From NCBI GenBank assembly GCA_964017235.1, contig OZ024936.1:45807028-45871027 (forward strand): a DNA stretch of 64,000 nucleotides, given 5' to 3'. The notes under the pieces are model-generated. The model saw only the letters and a list, made by a program, of their open reading frames with translations, was not told the origin of the DNA and made no database searches. Position numbers and translations under genes: made by a program. Below, in pieces: positions 33,575 to 44,485 of this stretch. Numbering within the stretch: the stretch's first letter is position 1; every line of letters starts with the position of its first letter. This DNA comes from Sabellastarte sp. h YS-2021. Taxonomy: Eukaryota > Annelida > Polychaeta > Sabellida > Sabellidae.

Positions 33575-33900
33575 CAACCACTTCCATACCACTCATGTGA
33601 GATGTGTTTAAGCACCGAATCATCAAATACCATGGATATAACGAAACATGAGTACACAAACCTCGGCAGTACCAGAGATGTTACCTTTATTGAAGAATAG
33701 ACCTATTGCATACCTTGAATATAATTAGCTAAGGGTGCACACACCTCTTCCATACCACTCTGATGTGACATTCGTTCAAGAACAGAGTCATTCCATATGC
33801 TGGATATGACAAACTTTGAGTATACAGACTTGCTACAATCACTTAAATGTGAGATTTTGGAAGTACACACCTATTCTACACCCTGGATACAACGAATTAA
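33575..33900. repeat. Diverged tandem repeat (~164-bp spacing)
   Basis: CTTCCATACCACTC recurs at 33582 and 33747. Matching downstream blocks are ATACCATGGATATAACGAAA / ATATGCTGGATATGACAAAC and GAGTACACA / GAGTATACA. A third partial unit (ACACCCTGGATACAACGAAT, GAGTACAGT) starts near 33870. The array abuts the left end of the DIRS-order relic at 33905. Confidence 0.6.
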
Positions 33901-33904
33901 GAGT

Positions 33905-34114
33905 ACAGTCAGTCTTGTAGCTGTGGCGAGACTCTGATCTGAACGAGAGTTGACTAGGGATGAGATTTAGTATTGAAATATTGTTAACGAGAATACCAGT
34001 TTTACGTTATAGTAGAGAATTTAAAGATGAGATTTGGGCAAACTAGTTTATTAGATTCTAACACATTAGTTGTTACATACAGACTAAAATATACAAAAGA
34101 GGTAAAATAACCCC
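33905..34114 (-). repeat. DIRS-order relic terminal repeat (B2-like)
   Basis: Pairs with 34367-34530. This copy keeps a ~50-bp segment (GTTAACGAGAATACCAG region) that the other lacks. Confidence 0.8.
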
Positions 34115-34366
34115 CACACAACAACATTGACAAGATAACATGGGTTGGTGGGAGAGCAATAAAACAATTTTCCGTGTGTTCTGATCAACATACACATATA
34201 AAATGACTAAGGAATAAAGCGAAAGAGAATGAAGACACAAGCTGTGATCTGATTGGCCAACTTGTAAAATAGCATACGATTGGCTAATGAGGGTAACTGG
34301 AAGAGTTCATTTGCACGGACTGGTCCAAACTGAGTAATATACAATTAACGGGGTGTGATTGCCTTA

Positions 34367-34530
34367 ACAGTCAGTCTTGTAGCCGTGGTGAGAGACTATG
34401 ATCTGAACGAGAGTTGAGTAGGGAAGAGATCTAGTATTGGAGATGAGATTTGGGCACACTAGTTTATTAGATTCTAACACATTAGTTGTTACATGCAGAC
34501 TAAAATGTATAAAAGAGGTAAAATAACCCC
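34367..34530 (-). repeat. DIRS-order relic internal repeat (B1-like)
   Basis: Second copy of the 33905-34114 repeat, with blocks CTGATCTGAACGAGAGTTGA-like and GATTCTAACACATTAGTTGT conserved; shortened by one deletion. Confidence 0.8.
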
Positions 34531-34586
34531 AAGCCCAATATGCATTATTGTGGGGAGTTGACAAGTGACTGAAATACAAGGGGGAC

Positions 34587-34970
34587 TTAAAGAGACTGGG
34601 AGGTCTGGGAGATCTCACACAAACGGGAAATTTCGCGAACTTGTTTAAGTGTGAACAAACCCTTTCGTTGACGCAGAACATGCACAGTGTAACTGATACC
34701 TCTAAGCATGCGTTTTATCATTGAGTTTTCAAAAACCCTAAGTGACCTTACATACCTTGCAAATGTGTATTTCAAGGCTGATACATAATTCATTACAACT
34801 CTGAATGTAATTGCATTGGCAGCTAAAAAAGAACACCATAACACACTGTCCAAATCGAGTATTTGATGCGAGATTACAAAAGCTAAAAACAATTTAAACT
34901 GTTTCTTGTACTGGTATAATATATGAGGATGAAGTCCCTTCTGATTCCTATCAATACCATCATACAACAA
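34587..34970 (-). pseudogene. Tyrosine recombinase N-terminal fragment
   Basis: Encodes an N-terminal SAM-like core-binding domain (YQYKKQFKLFLAFVIS, VVMNYVSALKYTFARY, SMIKRMLRGI). No catalytic Arg, His-x-x-Arg or Tyr motif follows; the sequence ends close to the terminal repeat, so the catalytic half is deleted. The comparable full protein is at 51563-52561. Confidence 0.6.
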
Positions 34971-34993
34971 TGAATAGACGTTTTTTGGTAAAT

Positions 34994-35221
34994 CTACAAT
35001 GATAAAGACAAAGTTGCATCAGACAGAGATTCAAAATGTAAAGAATTGACTTTATCTAATCTATTAGGGGATAATGCGTCCGCCAAGTCATTATCTTTGC
35101 GTCTGATATGTACAACCTTAAGATCCATATTATACTGAGAAACTGTTTGACACAAATTATAAAGACACAAATTCTCGCGTCTTGCCAGAGTTGCAAACCG
35201 ACACCACGCTCTCATGGTCAA
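34994..35221 (-). pseudogene. RNase H C-terminal fragment of the DIRS-order relic
   Basis: Encodes RRENLCLYNLCQTVSQYNMD then VVHIRRKDNDLADALSPN, the final RNase H motif (HIxxxxNxxADxLSR) of DIRS-type pol proteins. Frame-separated from the RT fragments. Confidence 0.65.
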
Positions 35222-35480
35222 TCCTAATACAAACTCTGTTATCCCTTCAATGTGGACCCCAAAGTCTAGCTGCTATTACATTATTATATAAGTCTAATTG
35301 TGAGATAGAGCTGTTGCATAAGATTTGAGACAGGATTTGTGCCGAATAAGTCCTCTTGCCCCATATCCCCCCAACTCTTGTGAGAGTTGCATCAACAGAT
35401 TCTGTTTCAGATGCCGGTTTATGAAATGTAATAATCCCATTAAACTGTTTCAGGAAAGATAGGAAACAGAGTAAATCTAA

Positions 35481-36480
35481 TTAAAACCCTTCATCAGGTA
35501 GAATGTTCTTTTGGTCATGGTTCCTACTAAGGATAGCTAACAGACAATTTAAATAAATGTGGGCACCCTTGACACATCTTGAAATATACAACAGCTTCCC
35601 AAGTAATGTTTGCAACTCTCGCTTTATGAACCGATCTTGCAGGAACATTTCATGACACAGTTGTAAAATCTCATTTAACTTTTCTTCAGGTATGCTTAAA
35701 GTTCTCACAACCAACGATGCCCATAATGGACAACCTAGTGGTAGGTGGAAATACTTTGGCAGGATTGATAGGCAGGCCAACACTCTCAACCACCAAAGTT
35801 AAAGCTTCAGTAGCTCCCTGAGCCACATCTTTATGACAACATGCATAGATATCGTCAATATAATTAAAGACCTGAACCCCTTGTTTGGATAAGATGAAGC
35901 TTATAAAGTCAGTGATTCGCTCAAATATGTCCATGCCATGTACAGCTCCAAAGGCCAAGTTCTTATATTTATAGTTTTGCCATATAATCCCAAGATGTAT
36001 AACATCTCGTGAATCACTCTTAACATTTCTGAAGGCTCAGGAAATGTCGAATTTAAATACCCGAGAGTCAGGACCCAGTTTGTTTAAAGTTGGTAGTAAA
36101 GCATCCGATGAAGGAAGTTTCAACGTTAATGTTTTCTCATCAAACAAATACTTATCCGTAGCTTTATTAACCGAATTATATCCATAGGAAAGATCCAGTA
36201 TAATGCGACAGCTTGCACCCTTGGGTCTGGTCATTAATGGAGACCAAGTAAAGCAGGGGTGTGCTTGTTCGAACAGTCCTAACAGTGCATTATGAGATAA
36301 TTCATCTTTAATAAAAGAGACCTCATCAGGATATGCCTTAGCTGATGCATGATTATCACTTGCATGAGAAGTTATATTAATTCTTTGTGAGATGCCCAAA
36401 GGAAATCCAAATTTGATATAGTCCAATATTATCTTGTCATGATAGCAATCTGTTCTTCCAGATATCTCCAATCAAAAGCA
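35481..36480 (-). pseudogene. DIRS-type reverse transcriptase, frameshifted
   Basis: Blocks in order on the minus strand: DYIKFGFPLGIS, SPLMTRPKGASCRIILDLSYG, SRVFKFDIS (palm strand with catalytic Asp), AFGAVHGMDIFERITDF, FNYIDDIYACC (active-site variant YIDD), and LLGKLLYISRCVKGAHIYLN (thumb/connection). At least three frame changes break it. The spacing matches the intact RT at 52710-54866. Confidence 0.75.
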
Positions 36481-37036
36481 GAAGGTAGAGGAATCCTTAC
36501 TGCCTTATAATTGGGGAGACCCGAATCAATTATAAGGTCTACAGCTTGCAATTAAGCCTGGGGGTCATCCATGTCCAATGGGGTTTGTGAAGGTAAGTTA
36601 GATGTTTCAAAGGAGTCAGTGACAAAGCCAAGGTATTTGTCAAACTTAACTGGTTCTTTATTTGTTTCAAGACTGTTGGGAGACCGGCTCTTTTGGTGGC
36701 AAGAGAGGGAACCACTCACTGTGGAAACATTCAAATTAAGCTCACCCTTATATTCAGGACTGATAAACAACAAAGGGGCACCAATATAGTGCTTAACTTT
36801 CCTATCTAACAGATTATTGTATGGGCCCAATTTATGGATCTCTGAAACATGACAATAATTGGCACAATACAATTACAGACACACCTCACTGGAGAGAACT
36901 TGAGTATGAATATTAACATTAGACCCAACACCATTATTACAGTTTGTATCATGAGAACAACAAAAATCACGGCCAGTATAGCCCTATTCAGTTACTACCA
37001 GTCAGACAATCTGACTCAACATGATTATTGCTCCTT

Positions 37037-37729
37037 TTAAAGATATTTGTGACAGTACATGCAAATGTGTCTGAAAAGCGTTGACCCCGTCATGTTGATG
37101 TGGTCTTGTATGTGTGGGCAAGAACTTTCTTTAAACCAATGGCAAATGATCTTCTTAGGTCCCCTTATAACCTGTGGAGATCCGGCATTCCTGGGTAACA
37201 TAGTGACACTGCCACTAAATGCAGCCGACTGGGAGTAGGTCAATCTGTTGTTGGCTAATGCACGGCTGTCAGCCCATGTTATTGTTTCCTCTTCAATTTT
37301 ATGCATTGATATGGTGAAAGCTCCCCGTGCTATCAGCCAAGATAAATGCTCCATGAGTTTGATGGTTTTTCCAAGTTCCTTAAGCCAGTTCTTAACAGTG
37401 GCAAAATGTTGGGTGTCCAACACATTCGCAATAAATCCTGTCACAAATTGGCCCAGTATTAGGTCCTCATATGCAGTACGTTTACATTGACTTCCTGTTA
37501 AATATGACTCATTTGGCCAATGGAGATGTGCTGCACAGAGGTGTGTCTGCAATATTGTATTGTCCGTTTTTTTTCCTTTAATGGTTACCCTGGTGCAGCT
37601 CGCTCTTCATCCTGGACTCCAGGACCGCCACCCTCTCTTCCACCAATTGCTGAATAAATGGGTTGGTTCTAAGTGCTTCCAGGGATTGATTGATAGAATT
37701 TGCCTCTGGTTGTCTTTCAACTATATGAG
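37037..37729 (-). pseudogene. Gag-like protein of the DIRS-order relic, interrupted by a SINE
   Basis: Residues VTGFIANVLD, ISMHKIEEETITWADSRALA and C-x-x-FKESSCPHIQDH…LFRHICMYCHK align with the intact gag at 54968-55579 (FVKNILD, CEMERGQVVWSDTARI, CKNFQTGSCSF…RHICAYC). Upstream of 37552, in the same orientation, is a coiled-coil-like stretch (SINQSLEALRTN, LVEERVAVLESRMK), cut at 37729 by the SINE. Confidence 0.65.
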
Positions 37730-37904
37730 TCCCCAGCACGGCCTCAAGTGGGAAAGCTGGTAGTTGCTTGCCGCTGGTTGGCAGTTTACAGTACAAAACC
37801 CTAACAAACTGTATGTACTGGTTTCCTCTGCCCTTCCAGCTACCCGTTGTGATATGAACTGTACAGTGTTGAAAGCAACGTAAAACCCGAAATAAATAAA
37901 TAAA
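37730..37904 (+). mobile_element. 5'-truncated tRNA-SINE within the DIRS-order relic
   Basis: Begins inside the tRNA B-box arm (TCCCCAGCACGGCCTC) and runs through the body to CAACGTAAAACCCGAAATAA with an (AAAT)n tail. No clear target duplication seen. Interrupts gag-like coding on the opposite strand. Confidence 0.88.
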
Positions 37905-38084
37905 TATACTAGATGTGACGAACTCTGTGTGCAAAGACCTGTCTGTTTAAGACCAGTCAGAAGTGCCATTCATTTCAGTTCAGATGTTTCTGTGTCAATC
38001 AGAAAGCGAAATGTACAGACTACTATTTTTACCCTGTGAGACAAACCTGTCCAAATATAAAAATAGTAGGATTAATTTAAAATA

Positions 38085-38320
38085 ATTTATTAGACACACA
38101 TTCTATTGAGCTTGTAACTTCTATTTAAGAAATGCTGTTTACATTTACTTTCAAGTCTGATAATGTGATTTTATAGGCTAAAATATTAAAACCTGTTTGA
38201 TAGGCTCATCTGCGTTACCATAGTCCTTAATACCTACATAACCTTGAATCAAAACAATATCAATTACTTATTGACCAATCAACAATCATCAAAAAATTAA
38301 AAATATCCTCTAAAAGGGGG
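38085..38320 (-). pseudogene. Second Nimb/I-like LINE RNase H/C-terminal fragment
   Basis: Nucleotide similarity to 13040-13280: CATTCTATTGAGCTTG, CACTATT-like/ATTTACTTT(C/G)AAGTCTGA, then TAGGCTCATCTGCGTTACC and ATACCTACATAACCTTGAAT in the same order. Older or more degraded than the first copy. Confidence 0.6.
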
Positions 38321-38508
38321 TGGTAATAACTTAAGTATACACCAGCTCGGGGTAAGAAACAAAATTATAATCTGAATTGTCAGGATTATTTTTCCCACCT
38401 TCAGGGATAACATAGTACATGAGGTTTTGAAAATTTAAAATCATTTTCATCAGCAAACAATGATATACAAAAAATTTTTATTATGATTCAAGATTATAAA
38501 CCACTCAG

Positions 38509-38718
38509 TGGAAACACTCTCACCTCCCACCTCTGAGATTGGAGTTCAATTCCCAGCCCAACCTCAAGTCTGAAAGCTGGTAGTTTCTTGCCCTCGGTCA
38601 GCAGTTTACAGTGCAGAATCTTGACCAGCTGTATGTACTGGTTTCTTCTGTCCTTCCACTACCCTTTGGGATATGACCTGTACAGTATTGAAAGCGACAT
38701 AAAACCCCCAAAAATAAA
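38509..38718 (+). mobile_element. tRNA-derived SINE, nearly complete
   Basis: Lacks only the first ~18 bases of the head; keeps ACACTCTCACCTCCCACCTC, the B-box region (GAGTTCAATTCCC), body and 3' end. Flanked by TATAAACCACTCAG at 38495-38508 and 38719-38732 (14 bp, identical). More diverged than the 19854 copy. Confidence 0.92.
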
Positions 38719-38934
38719 TATAAACCACTCAGGTGAAACATGACAAACCAATAAAAATATAAATTACTTACCTTATATTGCAAATCAGTTATGGTAAACC
38801 TTATCAACTTCTAAAATTGTTACAAGAAAACCAGGCTGTCACATTTTGTGCAGCTACTTTTGAATAATATCATCTTTTGAATAACGTCATCTGCCTCAGT
38901 ATAAAACATTTTTTACAAAGGGGATAATAAAAAA

Positions 38935-40765
38935 ATGTCTTCATTAAGGAAATTAGACACTTTTCCTACCTCTGATACCGTAAATGAGGTTCACCCTCCT
39001 TCAGATCCTCCAAAAATTACTGTCTTTAGGCAAGTTTCCGAAGATGATGTTGATAAAATAATAAAAAGCTCACCGACAAAATCTTGCCTGTTAGACCCCT
39101 GGCCGACATTTCTTATCAAGGAATGCATTGGCATATTGCTACCATCACTTACAAAGCTGGTCAACTGCCTCTCAAGGAGGGTTGTGTCCCTGATGCCTTC
39201 AAAACTGCTGTGGTCACTACTCTTATTAAAAAGGAAAATCTTCCTTCAGACGACCTTAAGAATTATTGCCCTGTATCTGGCCTCAGTTTCATATCAAAAC
39301 TGGTAGAATGCATGGTTGCTAAACAGTTGTCAGAACATATCCATGTCTATAACTTAGACAACCCATACCAGTCAGCATATAAAGCCAGTAACTCAACTGA
39401 GATAGCTCTCTCCATAAAAATGAAGTTCACTTATCTTTGTAAAGAGGTGAACCCACTGCATTAGTATTGCTCGACTTGTCCACCACTTTCAATACCATAG
39501 ATCATTCCACTCTTCTTAGTTGCCTTCATATCTGGTTCGGCATCAGTGGCTCTGTTCTGAAGTGGTTCACTTCCTACCTAAACATACCATTATCAGTCAA
39601 TAAAAATTGGTTCTACTTTGTCAGATGTTTGAAAACTCCTATTTGGCATCCCCCAAGGTTCTGTCCTTTGCCCTTTATTGTTCTCATTGTACACCACCCC
39701 CTCAGTTTGATTATCAGTAAATATAAAGGAATAAAGTTTTAATTTTATGCACATGACAGTCAAGTTTATGTGCATCTTTCGAAGAAGAATCTTCCTCTGC
39801 CTTTGAACAGGTGAACAGGTGCCTAAATGATGTTAAAGATTGGATGTCTACTAGTAAGCTCAAACTGAATCCTGACAAGACTGAGTTTATCATCTTTGGT
39901 TCGAAGAGGCAGAGAGACAAGTTGAAAGCATGTTTTCCTATCAATATTTTGGGCAGTCCACTCTGCCCTGTTGGTTCAGTCAAGAATTTAAGTGTATGGT
40001 TCGATTTTGATTTGTCATTGTCCAAGCATGTTCAGAATGTCTACAAAAGTTGTTTTGTGAAACTCCATGACTTCAGACATGTCAGGCGGTTTCTTACTCA
40101 TGATGTTTGTACTTGTGGCTAATGCTCTTATTAGTAGTCAGTTGGATTACTGCAACTCACTTTTCAGGAGTCTCTCCAAGTTAAATCTACATAAATTACA
40201 GTGCATCCAAAATAGTGCAGCCAGAATTGTATCAAACACCAGTCGATACACCAGTATAACTCCTGTGCTTAAGAAATTGCATTGGCTTCCTGTTGAACAG
40301 TGCATAATGTTTAAGACAGCCACACTTGTTTACAAGTTTCTTCACACAGGTTTTTTTGCTCCATATCTCTCATCCTACAGCAGTTCTTACCATACCAGGC
40401 ACAGTCAAAGTGGTGGCAATTTCCTTGTCATTCCAAAGTGCTATCATTCTGTTCATAAATCTGCCAAACAGTTTGGTAATAGTTTTGCTTTTGATGCTCC
40501 AACTGTTTGGAATGCTCTTCCAGATGAGGTTCATGCATCGCCCTCCCTAGCCTCTTTCAGAAAGCAGCTTAAAACCTACCTGTACACCAAAACATACCCA
40601 CCTTAGCCTTGTTCATCCCCTGGCATTCTCCGTGGTACTTGACCCCTCTTCTGTCTCTGGATATTGAAATTTGGGTGACTGCTTTCATGGGTTTGTTGCG
40701 CCTTAGAGTCCTTTTGTACAAGGAGATTAAGCACTATAAAAGTCCAATTAGAATTAGAATTCACG
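38935..40765 (+). pseudogene. CR1/L2-type LINE relic with mutated RT
   Basis: RT blocks in several frames: YQGMHWHIATITYKAGQLPL, SGLSFISKLVECMVAKQL, YKASNSTEIAL, LDLSTTFNTIDHSTLLSC, KWFTSYLN. The catalytic YADD reads YAHD (near 39745-39757), so a catalytic Asp is lost. The C-terminus (WMSTSKLKLNPDKTEFIIFG, SSQLDYCNSLFRSLS, LKKLHWLPVEQ, VWNALPDEVHASPSL) is better kept. The 3' UTR has GCGCCTTAGAGTCC and ATTAAGCACTATAAAAG, then an (ATTAGA)n-like tail. Same family as the copies at 265-2380 and 20419-21372. Confidence 0.85.
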
Positions 40766-41053
40766 ATCTTAAAAAATGTCTATTACCTATTTGAAAACAA
40801 GAAAAGGTAAATAGATATTTTAAACACCAGTTCTTTATATTTCTTGTTTAATATAAAATTTGTTAACAGTGTCCAATTCATGCATTTCACACTGTTATCT
40901 GCCTCTTGTTTGTACTGATGGTTACATTACCAACAGAAATGAAGACATTTTCTAGAAGATTCAATGATACCACTCCGATGAAGGAGAAATTACTAGGAAT
41001 AGTGTGAACAGGTGTATTGATTTTGCCACACCTATGCGCCATTCCACTCACTT
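40766..41053. other. No recognised feature (intron side of the exon at 41054-41150)
   Basis: AT-rich; the frame continuing past the predicted donor is not convincing. Confidence 0.3.
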
Positions 41054-41150
41054 GTTTCTTTTTTTTATTTGAAGAATTGGCAGCTTGTGGTATTGAGGTG
41101 GTTGTTTTTTGGGGGTTTTTTTGTGATCTGTCACCATCTCCATCGGACAT
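41054..41150 (-). CDS. Candidate first coding exon, unidentified basic protein
   Basis: ATG at 41150 (minus) opens MSDGDGDRSQKNPQK and a Ser/Thr/Asn-rich stretch ending NSSNKKKKQ, then AACAA|GTGAGT, a usable donor. The upstream 200 bp carry a CRE-like and an NRF1-like site. The short acidic-then-basic peptide fits a disordered N-terminus; later exons were not found. Confidence 0.35.
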
Positions 41151-41158
41151 TTTGACAG

Positions 41159-41325
41159 TTACGTCATCAGTTTGTAAATATATTTTTATCTATATATTCG
41201 CTTGTTCTTAACCCCCTTGAATTTTTCAATGCTTTCATTGATATTTAGTCAGGATTTTAATCATCCCTGCATAAAGCCCATTTATGGGTATATCACACAT
41301 TCTTTTCCTTTTCTGCGCATGCAGC
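41159..41325 (-). promoter_or_regulatory. Promoter-like motifs upstream of the exon at 41150
   Basis: A TGACGTAA (CRE-like) site on the minus strand lies at 41166-41159, a few bases before the ATG. TGCGCATGCAGC at 41314-41325 matches the NRF1 palindrome TGCGCATGCGCA at 10 of 12 positions. Both are common near metazoan housekeeping starts. Confidence 0.35.
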
Positions 41326-42757
41326 AGGTTTATACTTATTAACGTCAATGTAATTTGACAATAAACATGTTGTTAGTCAATTTATCATTTCATTTTCAAA
41401 ATTGATGGACTTAACATAAATTCACACAAGCGGAACAACATTACACCTATGAGACAAAAGTAAAACATTACAGAAAAAACTAGTATGTAAAAGAAAGTAA
41501 AAACAATGCTCAACTGCATTGAAATGATATGCTGAACCCCCAGCTTCTTACCCCAACCAATATTTTATTAGAGGCAAATAATTCAAATTCCAGAATGTGA
41601 ATATGTGGCCTCAGACATCAAATGAGGAGGTCAATGCCACCCGAAGACCAGGGAGGCGAGTTCCATGAAATGAAAGATGAGACTGAGAAATATATTGTTG
41701 TGTTGGTAATAATATGTGCTGTTAAAATAGTCAATAGAAACAGTAAAACAATAGTAAAATTTAAAAGCCTGACTTGTATGTTATAAAGTGCTAGAGCGGC
41801 TGCTGGGGAAGTTAATTTACCATGTACACTGATAAACAACTTTTGAGAAATGAACCCCATAGGCAGGGAATTATTTAACTTTAACTGACGATCGAAGTAG
41901 TTGACCTCCTTAAACTATAGTAGAATCAACAGGTAAAAAAACTAAGGTAGCACAAAACTGGAACGTCAGGGCCCTACCAAGCCAAAACAACCAGATTCAT
42001 GATATTACTTTAGCCAGAACTGCGAAATTTTTAAAAATCAGATTATATCTATGTTACAGTACATTTCTTAAAGATATTAAATCCATATATGACCTGGAAG
42101 TATTACATATATTAGATAATTGTTCTCAGAATTGTTTATATATTCCAATAAACCAACAATATAATAAATTTCACATCTTTTTACAGGTTTCTTAATCCAA
42201 TGAATCCTTTCTGTGACATCTGTAAAACATTCATAGTGGGTGTTCTGGCTTTGAATGGTATGTAAAACCACAATTTTGACCTTTCACAGTGGGTGTACCA
42301 AAACAGTGTATGTTTGGAAAGTGATCATAGATTTTCTTCAAAACCAACAGAAACTGTATTAGTGTGCCTTTAAATAATAAGGATATCAGAGTGATTTGAT
42401 CATCTATTTTACCATATCCTAACTAATGGATGGACGATGAGAAAACATACAATATTCCAGTCTTTCTTTAGGCACCAGGGGTGATATTCAATCAATCAAT
42501 AAGTCCGTTGATCAGGGCAGAATTAATTGAGATGTTGCATGAGAGAGTGACACTGAAGACTGGAGGCGCAGGTCTATGTTGAACAATCTGTAGATGATGC
42601 AGAACAGCAACACACATTTTGATATGATAGAAACTCTTGTCACAAACTGGACATGTTGCCAATTTCACAGTCCTAAGCAATTAATCTTGATAGATAACAA
42701 CACTTCTAGCATTTCTTGCAGTGGCACATCCTTCAACACAACAACCCTTTGAGCTAC
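41326..42757. other. No confident feature
   Basis: A minus-strand frame at 42680-42492 has CPVCDK but no proper zinc finger. Otherwise AT-rich non-coding. Confidence 0.3.
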
Positions 42758-42894
42758 CTCCAAAATCCATATGGATTATTGAAAAAAAAAATGCTATACA
42801 TTGGTGGTTTGAGACGGACGTGTTGGTCTTTAAGGGAATTTGGCTGGATGCTAAAAATTGTACTACTTGCTCCACGTAAGGATGTTTCTTGGTC
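42758..42894 (-). CDS. Candidate second exon of the gene starting at 43752
   Basis: A strong acceptor on the minus strand (CTGCTCTCCTGTTAG) is followed by 137 open bases (DQETSLRGASSTIFSIQPN…) and a GGAG|GTAGCT donor. The frame is phase 0, the same phase in which the exon at 43752-43732 ends. Protein family not recognised. Confidence 0.35.
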
Positions 42895-43549
42895 CTAACA
42901 GGAGAGCAGTGAATCGAAACCTAATCTGTGGGAAACACACTGTCCAATCCCACATCTCCTCAAAACAGCCACTAAAACAATGAAAGTAAATTTTTCACAG
43001 AATCCTGATCAAACTAAAGCATATCCTCTGTTAAAACTTTCTGGCGTTGATCCATAGCCACACTTGACCCTGGTTTATCATGACAACATAATACTATGGG
43101 CTTTGCAAAAAAAAACTGGTCAGTCACATACAATTTAAGAATTTTATTCAATAGAGTAATTCCTTGTTCTTTTTTTTAATTTGCCAAATTGTCCAATAAA
43201 GTCAACCCAAGCTTAAGGATAACAAGATGCACTCAGAGAGAGCAAAACGCTCGACTCCATATGACCAGCCTCACAAGTGGTGTAAACCTTTTGTATTATT
43301 GACCATCTATTGTTTGTGTTTGAAGCTATGATGGAAGATATTAAAATGAAATGAAAAATATTAATTAATTTTCAGTGAATTTCTCCCCACTGAGGACTCA
43401 TGCATACTTGAACACACATCCAGACACTGAATAAATATTTTGTGGATATTAAATCAGTTCACAATGGCATGGCCCATGCTTTAGCTTGACATAATAATTA
43501 TAAGTGTTAATTGATAAAATAGGCAGAGTGTACTAGTGCTGGTATTGTT
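42895..43549. other. Predicted intron; no other feature
   Basis: Lies between the two candidate exons; contains only T-rich and AT-rich sequence. Confidence 0.3.
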
Positions 43550-43861
43550 TATCGATATTGAAATGTTTATCGATCCATGCTAAATATACTGATATTGATA
43601 ATGTAGGGTACAATATCAATATCAGAACATACTATTAAATGGATGCAATTAAGCTGTTTTCCATGTAAATAAAATATAAAAGTTAAGAAATATATTGGTT
43701 TTCCTTTCAGTTTTTGTCAAATTTCACTTACCGCTAAACCCGGAAGCGCCATATTTGTTTTCGTTTTGGGAAACTTCTAAAACTCGTGAAAGGGTTTGGA
43801 AGCTCTTTCTCGGAAAACACCCATATCGATACAGAAGCAAAAATATGGTTTGATATCGATA
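43550..43861. promoter_or_regulatory. Candidate promoter with three TATCGATA palindromes
   Basis: TATCGATA (the DREF-type DRE core) occurs at 43550-43557, 43824-43831 and 43854-43861, with a near match (TATCGATC) at about 43569. The ETS/YY1-like start at 43737-43752 lies between them. By chance an 8-mer is expected far less than once in 300 bp. Confidence 0.4.
43732..43752 (-). CDS. Candidate first coding exon (MALPGLA) with consensus donor
   Basis: The minus strand reads ATGGCGCTTCCGGGTTTAGC then G|GTAAGT, a perfect donor. ATGGCGC followed by CTTCCGG combines YY1-like and ETS-like elements typical of TATA-less housekeeping starts in animals, where the start codon lies inside the YY1-like site. 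It is only seven codons, so evidence is from context. Confidence 0.4.
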
Positions 43862-44243
43862 TACATATTATTATTAGAGTGTACTAGAAACCACAAGCAC
43901 TCGCATCTACCAGAGTTTGAAAATTCATGATTTTTTTTTGTATCCAAAATATGATCCAGATCTTTCCCGATAAAAACCACTTCTTGGTGAAAATCAGTCA
44001 GGGTAAACTTTTTGTGATGGCCTGTCAGGGAATTGAAAGAGATGGAAAAAAATTTAAAACAGAAATTTATAAAAATCATGAATACACCACCACTCTCTTG
44101 ATTATCTTTATCAATTTTAAGATATAAAATGAGAAGAAATGTTTTTTAACTAAAGACAGCAAATATCACAAGCTAGGTTTGTGATCTCACAATGACATTT
44201 GTATTGTGACATCACTAAGTAATGACATCATCAGAAAGCAAAT

Positions 44244-44485
44244 TATTGATTTATGTATGGGAGGAAGAGAAGCAGATTTCTCTGTATAAACCCAATTGAA
44301 AATAAGAAAAACTCTATCCTGACTTTAATTTTTATTCAAATTTCACCAAATTTGGAGGGATCTGTCTGTACCCCCAAAAATGTCTGCCCACCAAATTTCA
44401 GCTCGATTGATGTTGTAGTTTTTTGTGTTATAAGTGCAAAACTGTGCACAGACAGACAAACTGATCACAATAACCTCTGTAATCT
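44244..44485. repeat. Dispersed repeat, copy 1
   Basis: Shares ordered blocks with 44862-45105: GAGGAAGAGAAGCAGATTTC, AAAATAAGAAAAACTCT, TGCCCACCAAATTT, AGCTCGATTG, GTGCACAGACAGAC, AACTGATCACAATAACC. No coding capacity. Confidence 0.75.

Larger units (their letters stand above)
33905..37729 (-). mobile_element. Decayed DIRS-order (tyrosine recombinase) retroelement
   Basis: The minus strand carries gag, RT, RNase H and the N-terminal part of a tyrosine recombinase in the right order. At its 3' end there is a direct repeat (33905-34114 and 34367-34530) separated by ~250 bp. Both repeats start ACAGTCAGTCTTGTAG, and ACAGT is also the terminal sequence of the intact element at 50277-56844. The protein sequences differ strongly from that element, so this is a second family. 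The recombinase lacks its catalytic half and the upstream A1 repeat was not found. Confidence 0.75.

Noticed and set aside
42492-42680. Minus-strand frame with CPVCDKSFYH as a C2H2 zinc finger
   Set aside because: The spacing to the His residues does not fit a C2H2 finger and no splice sites bound it well.
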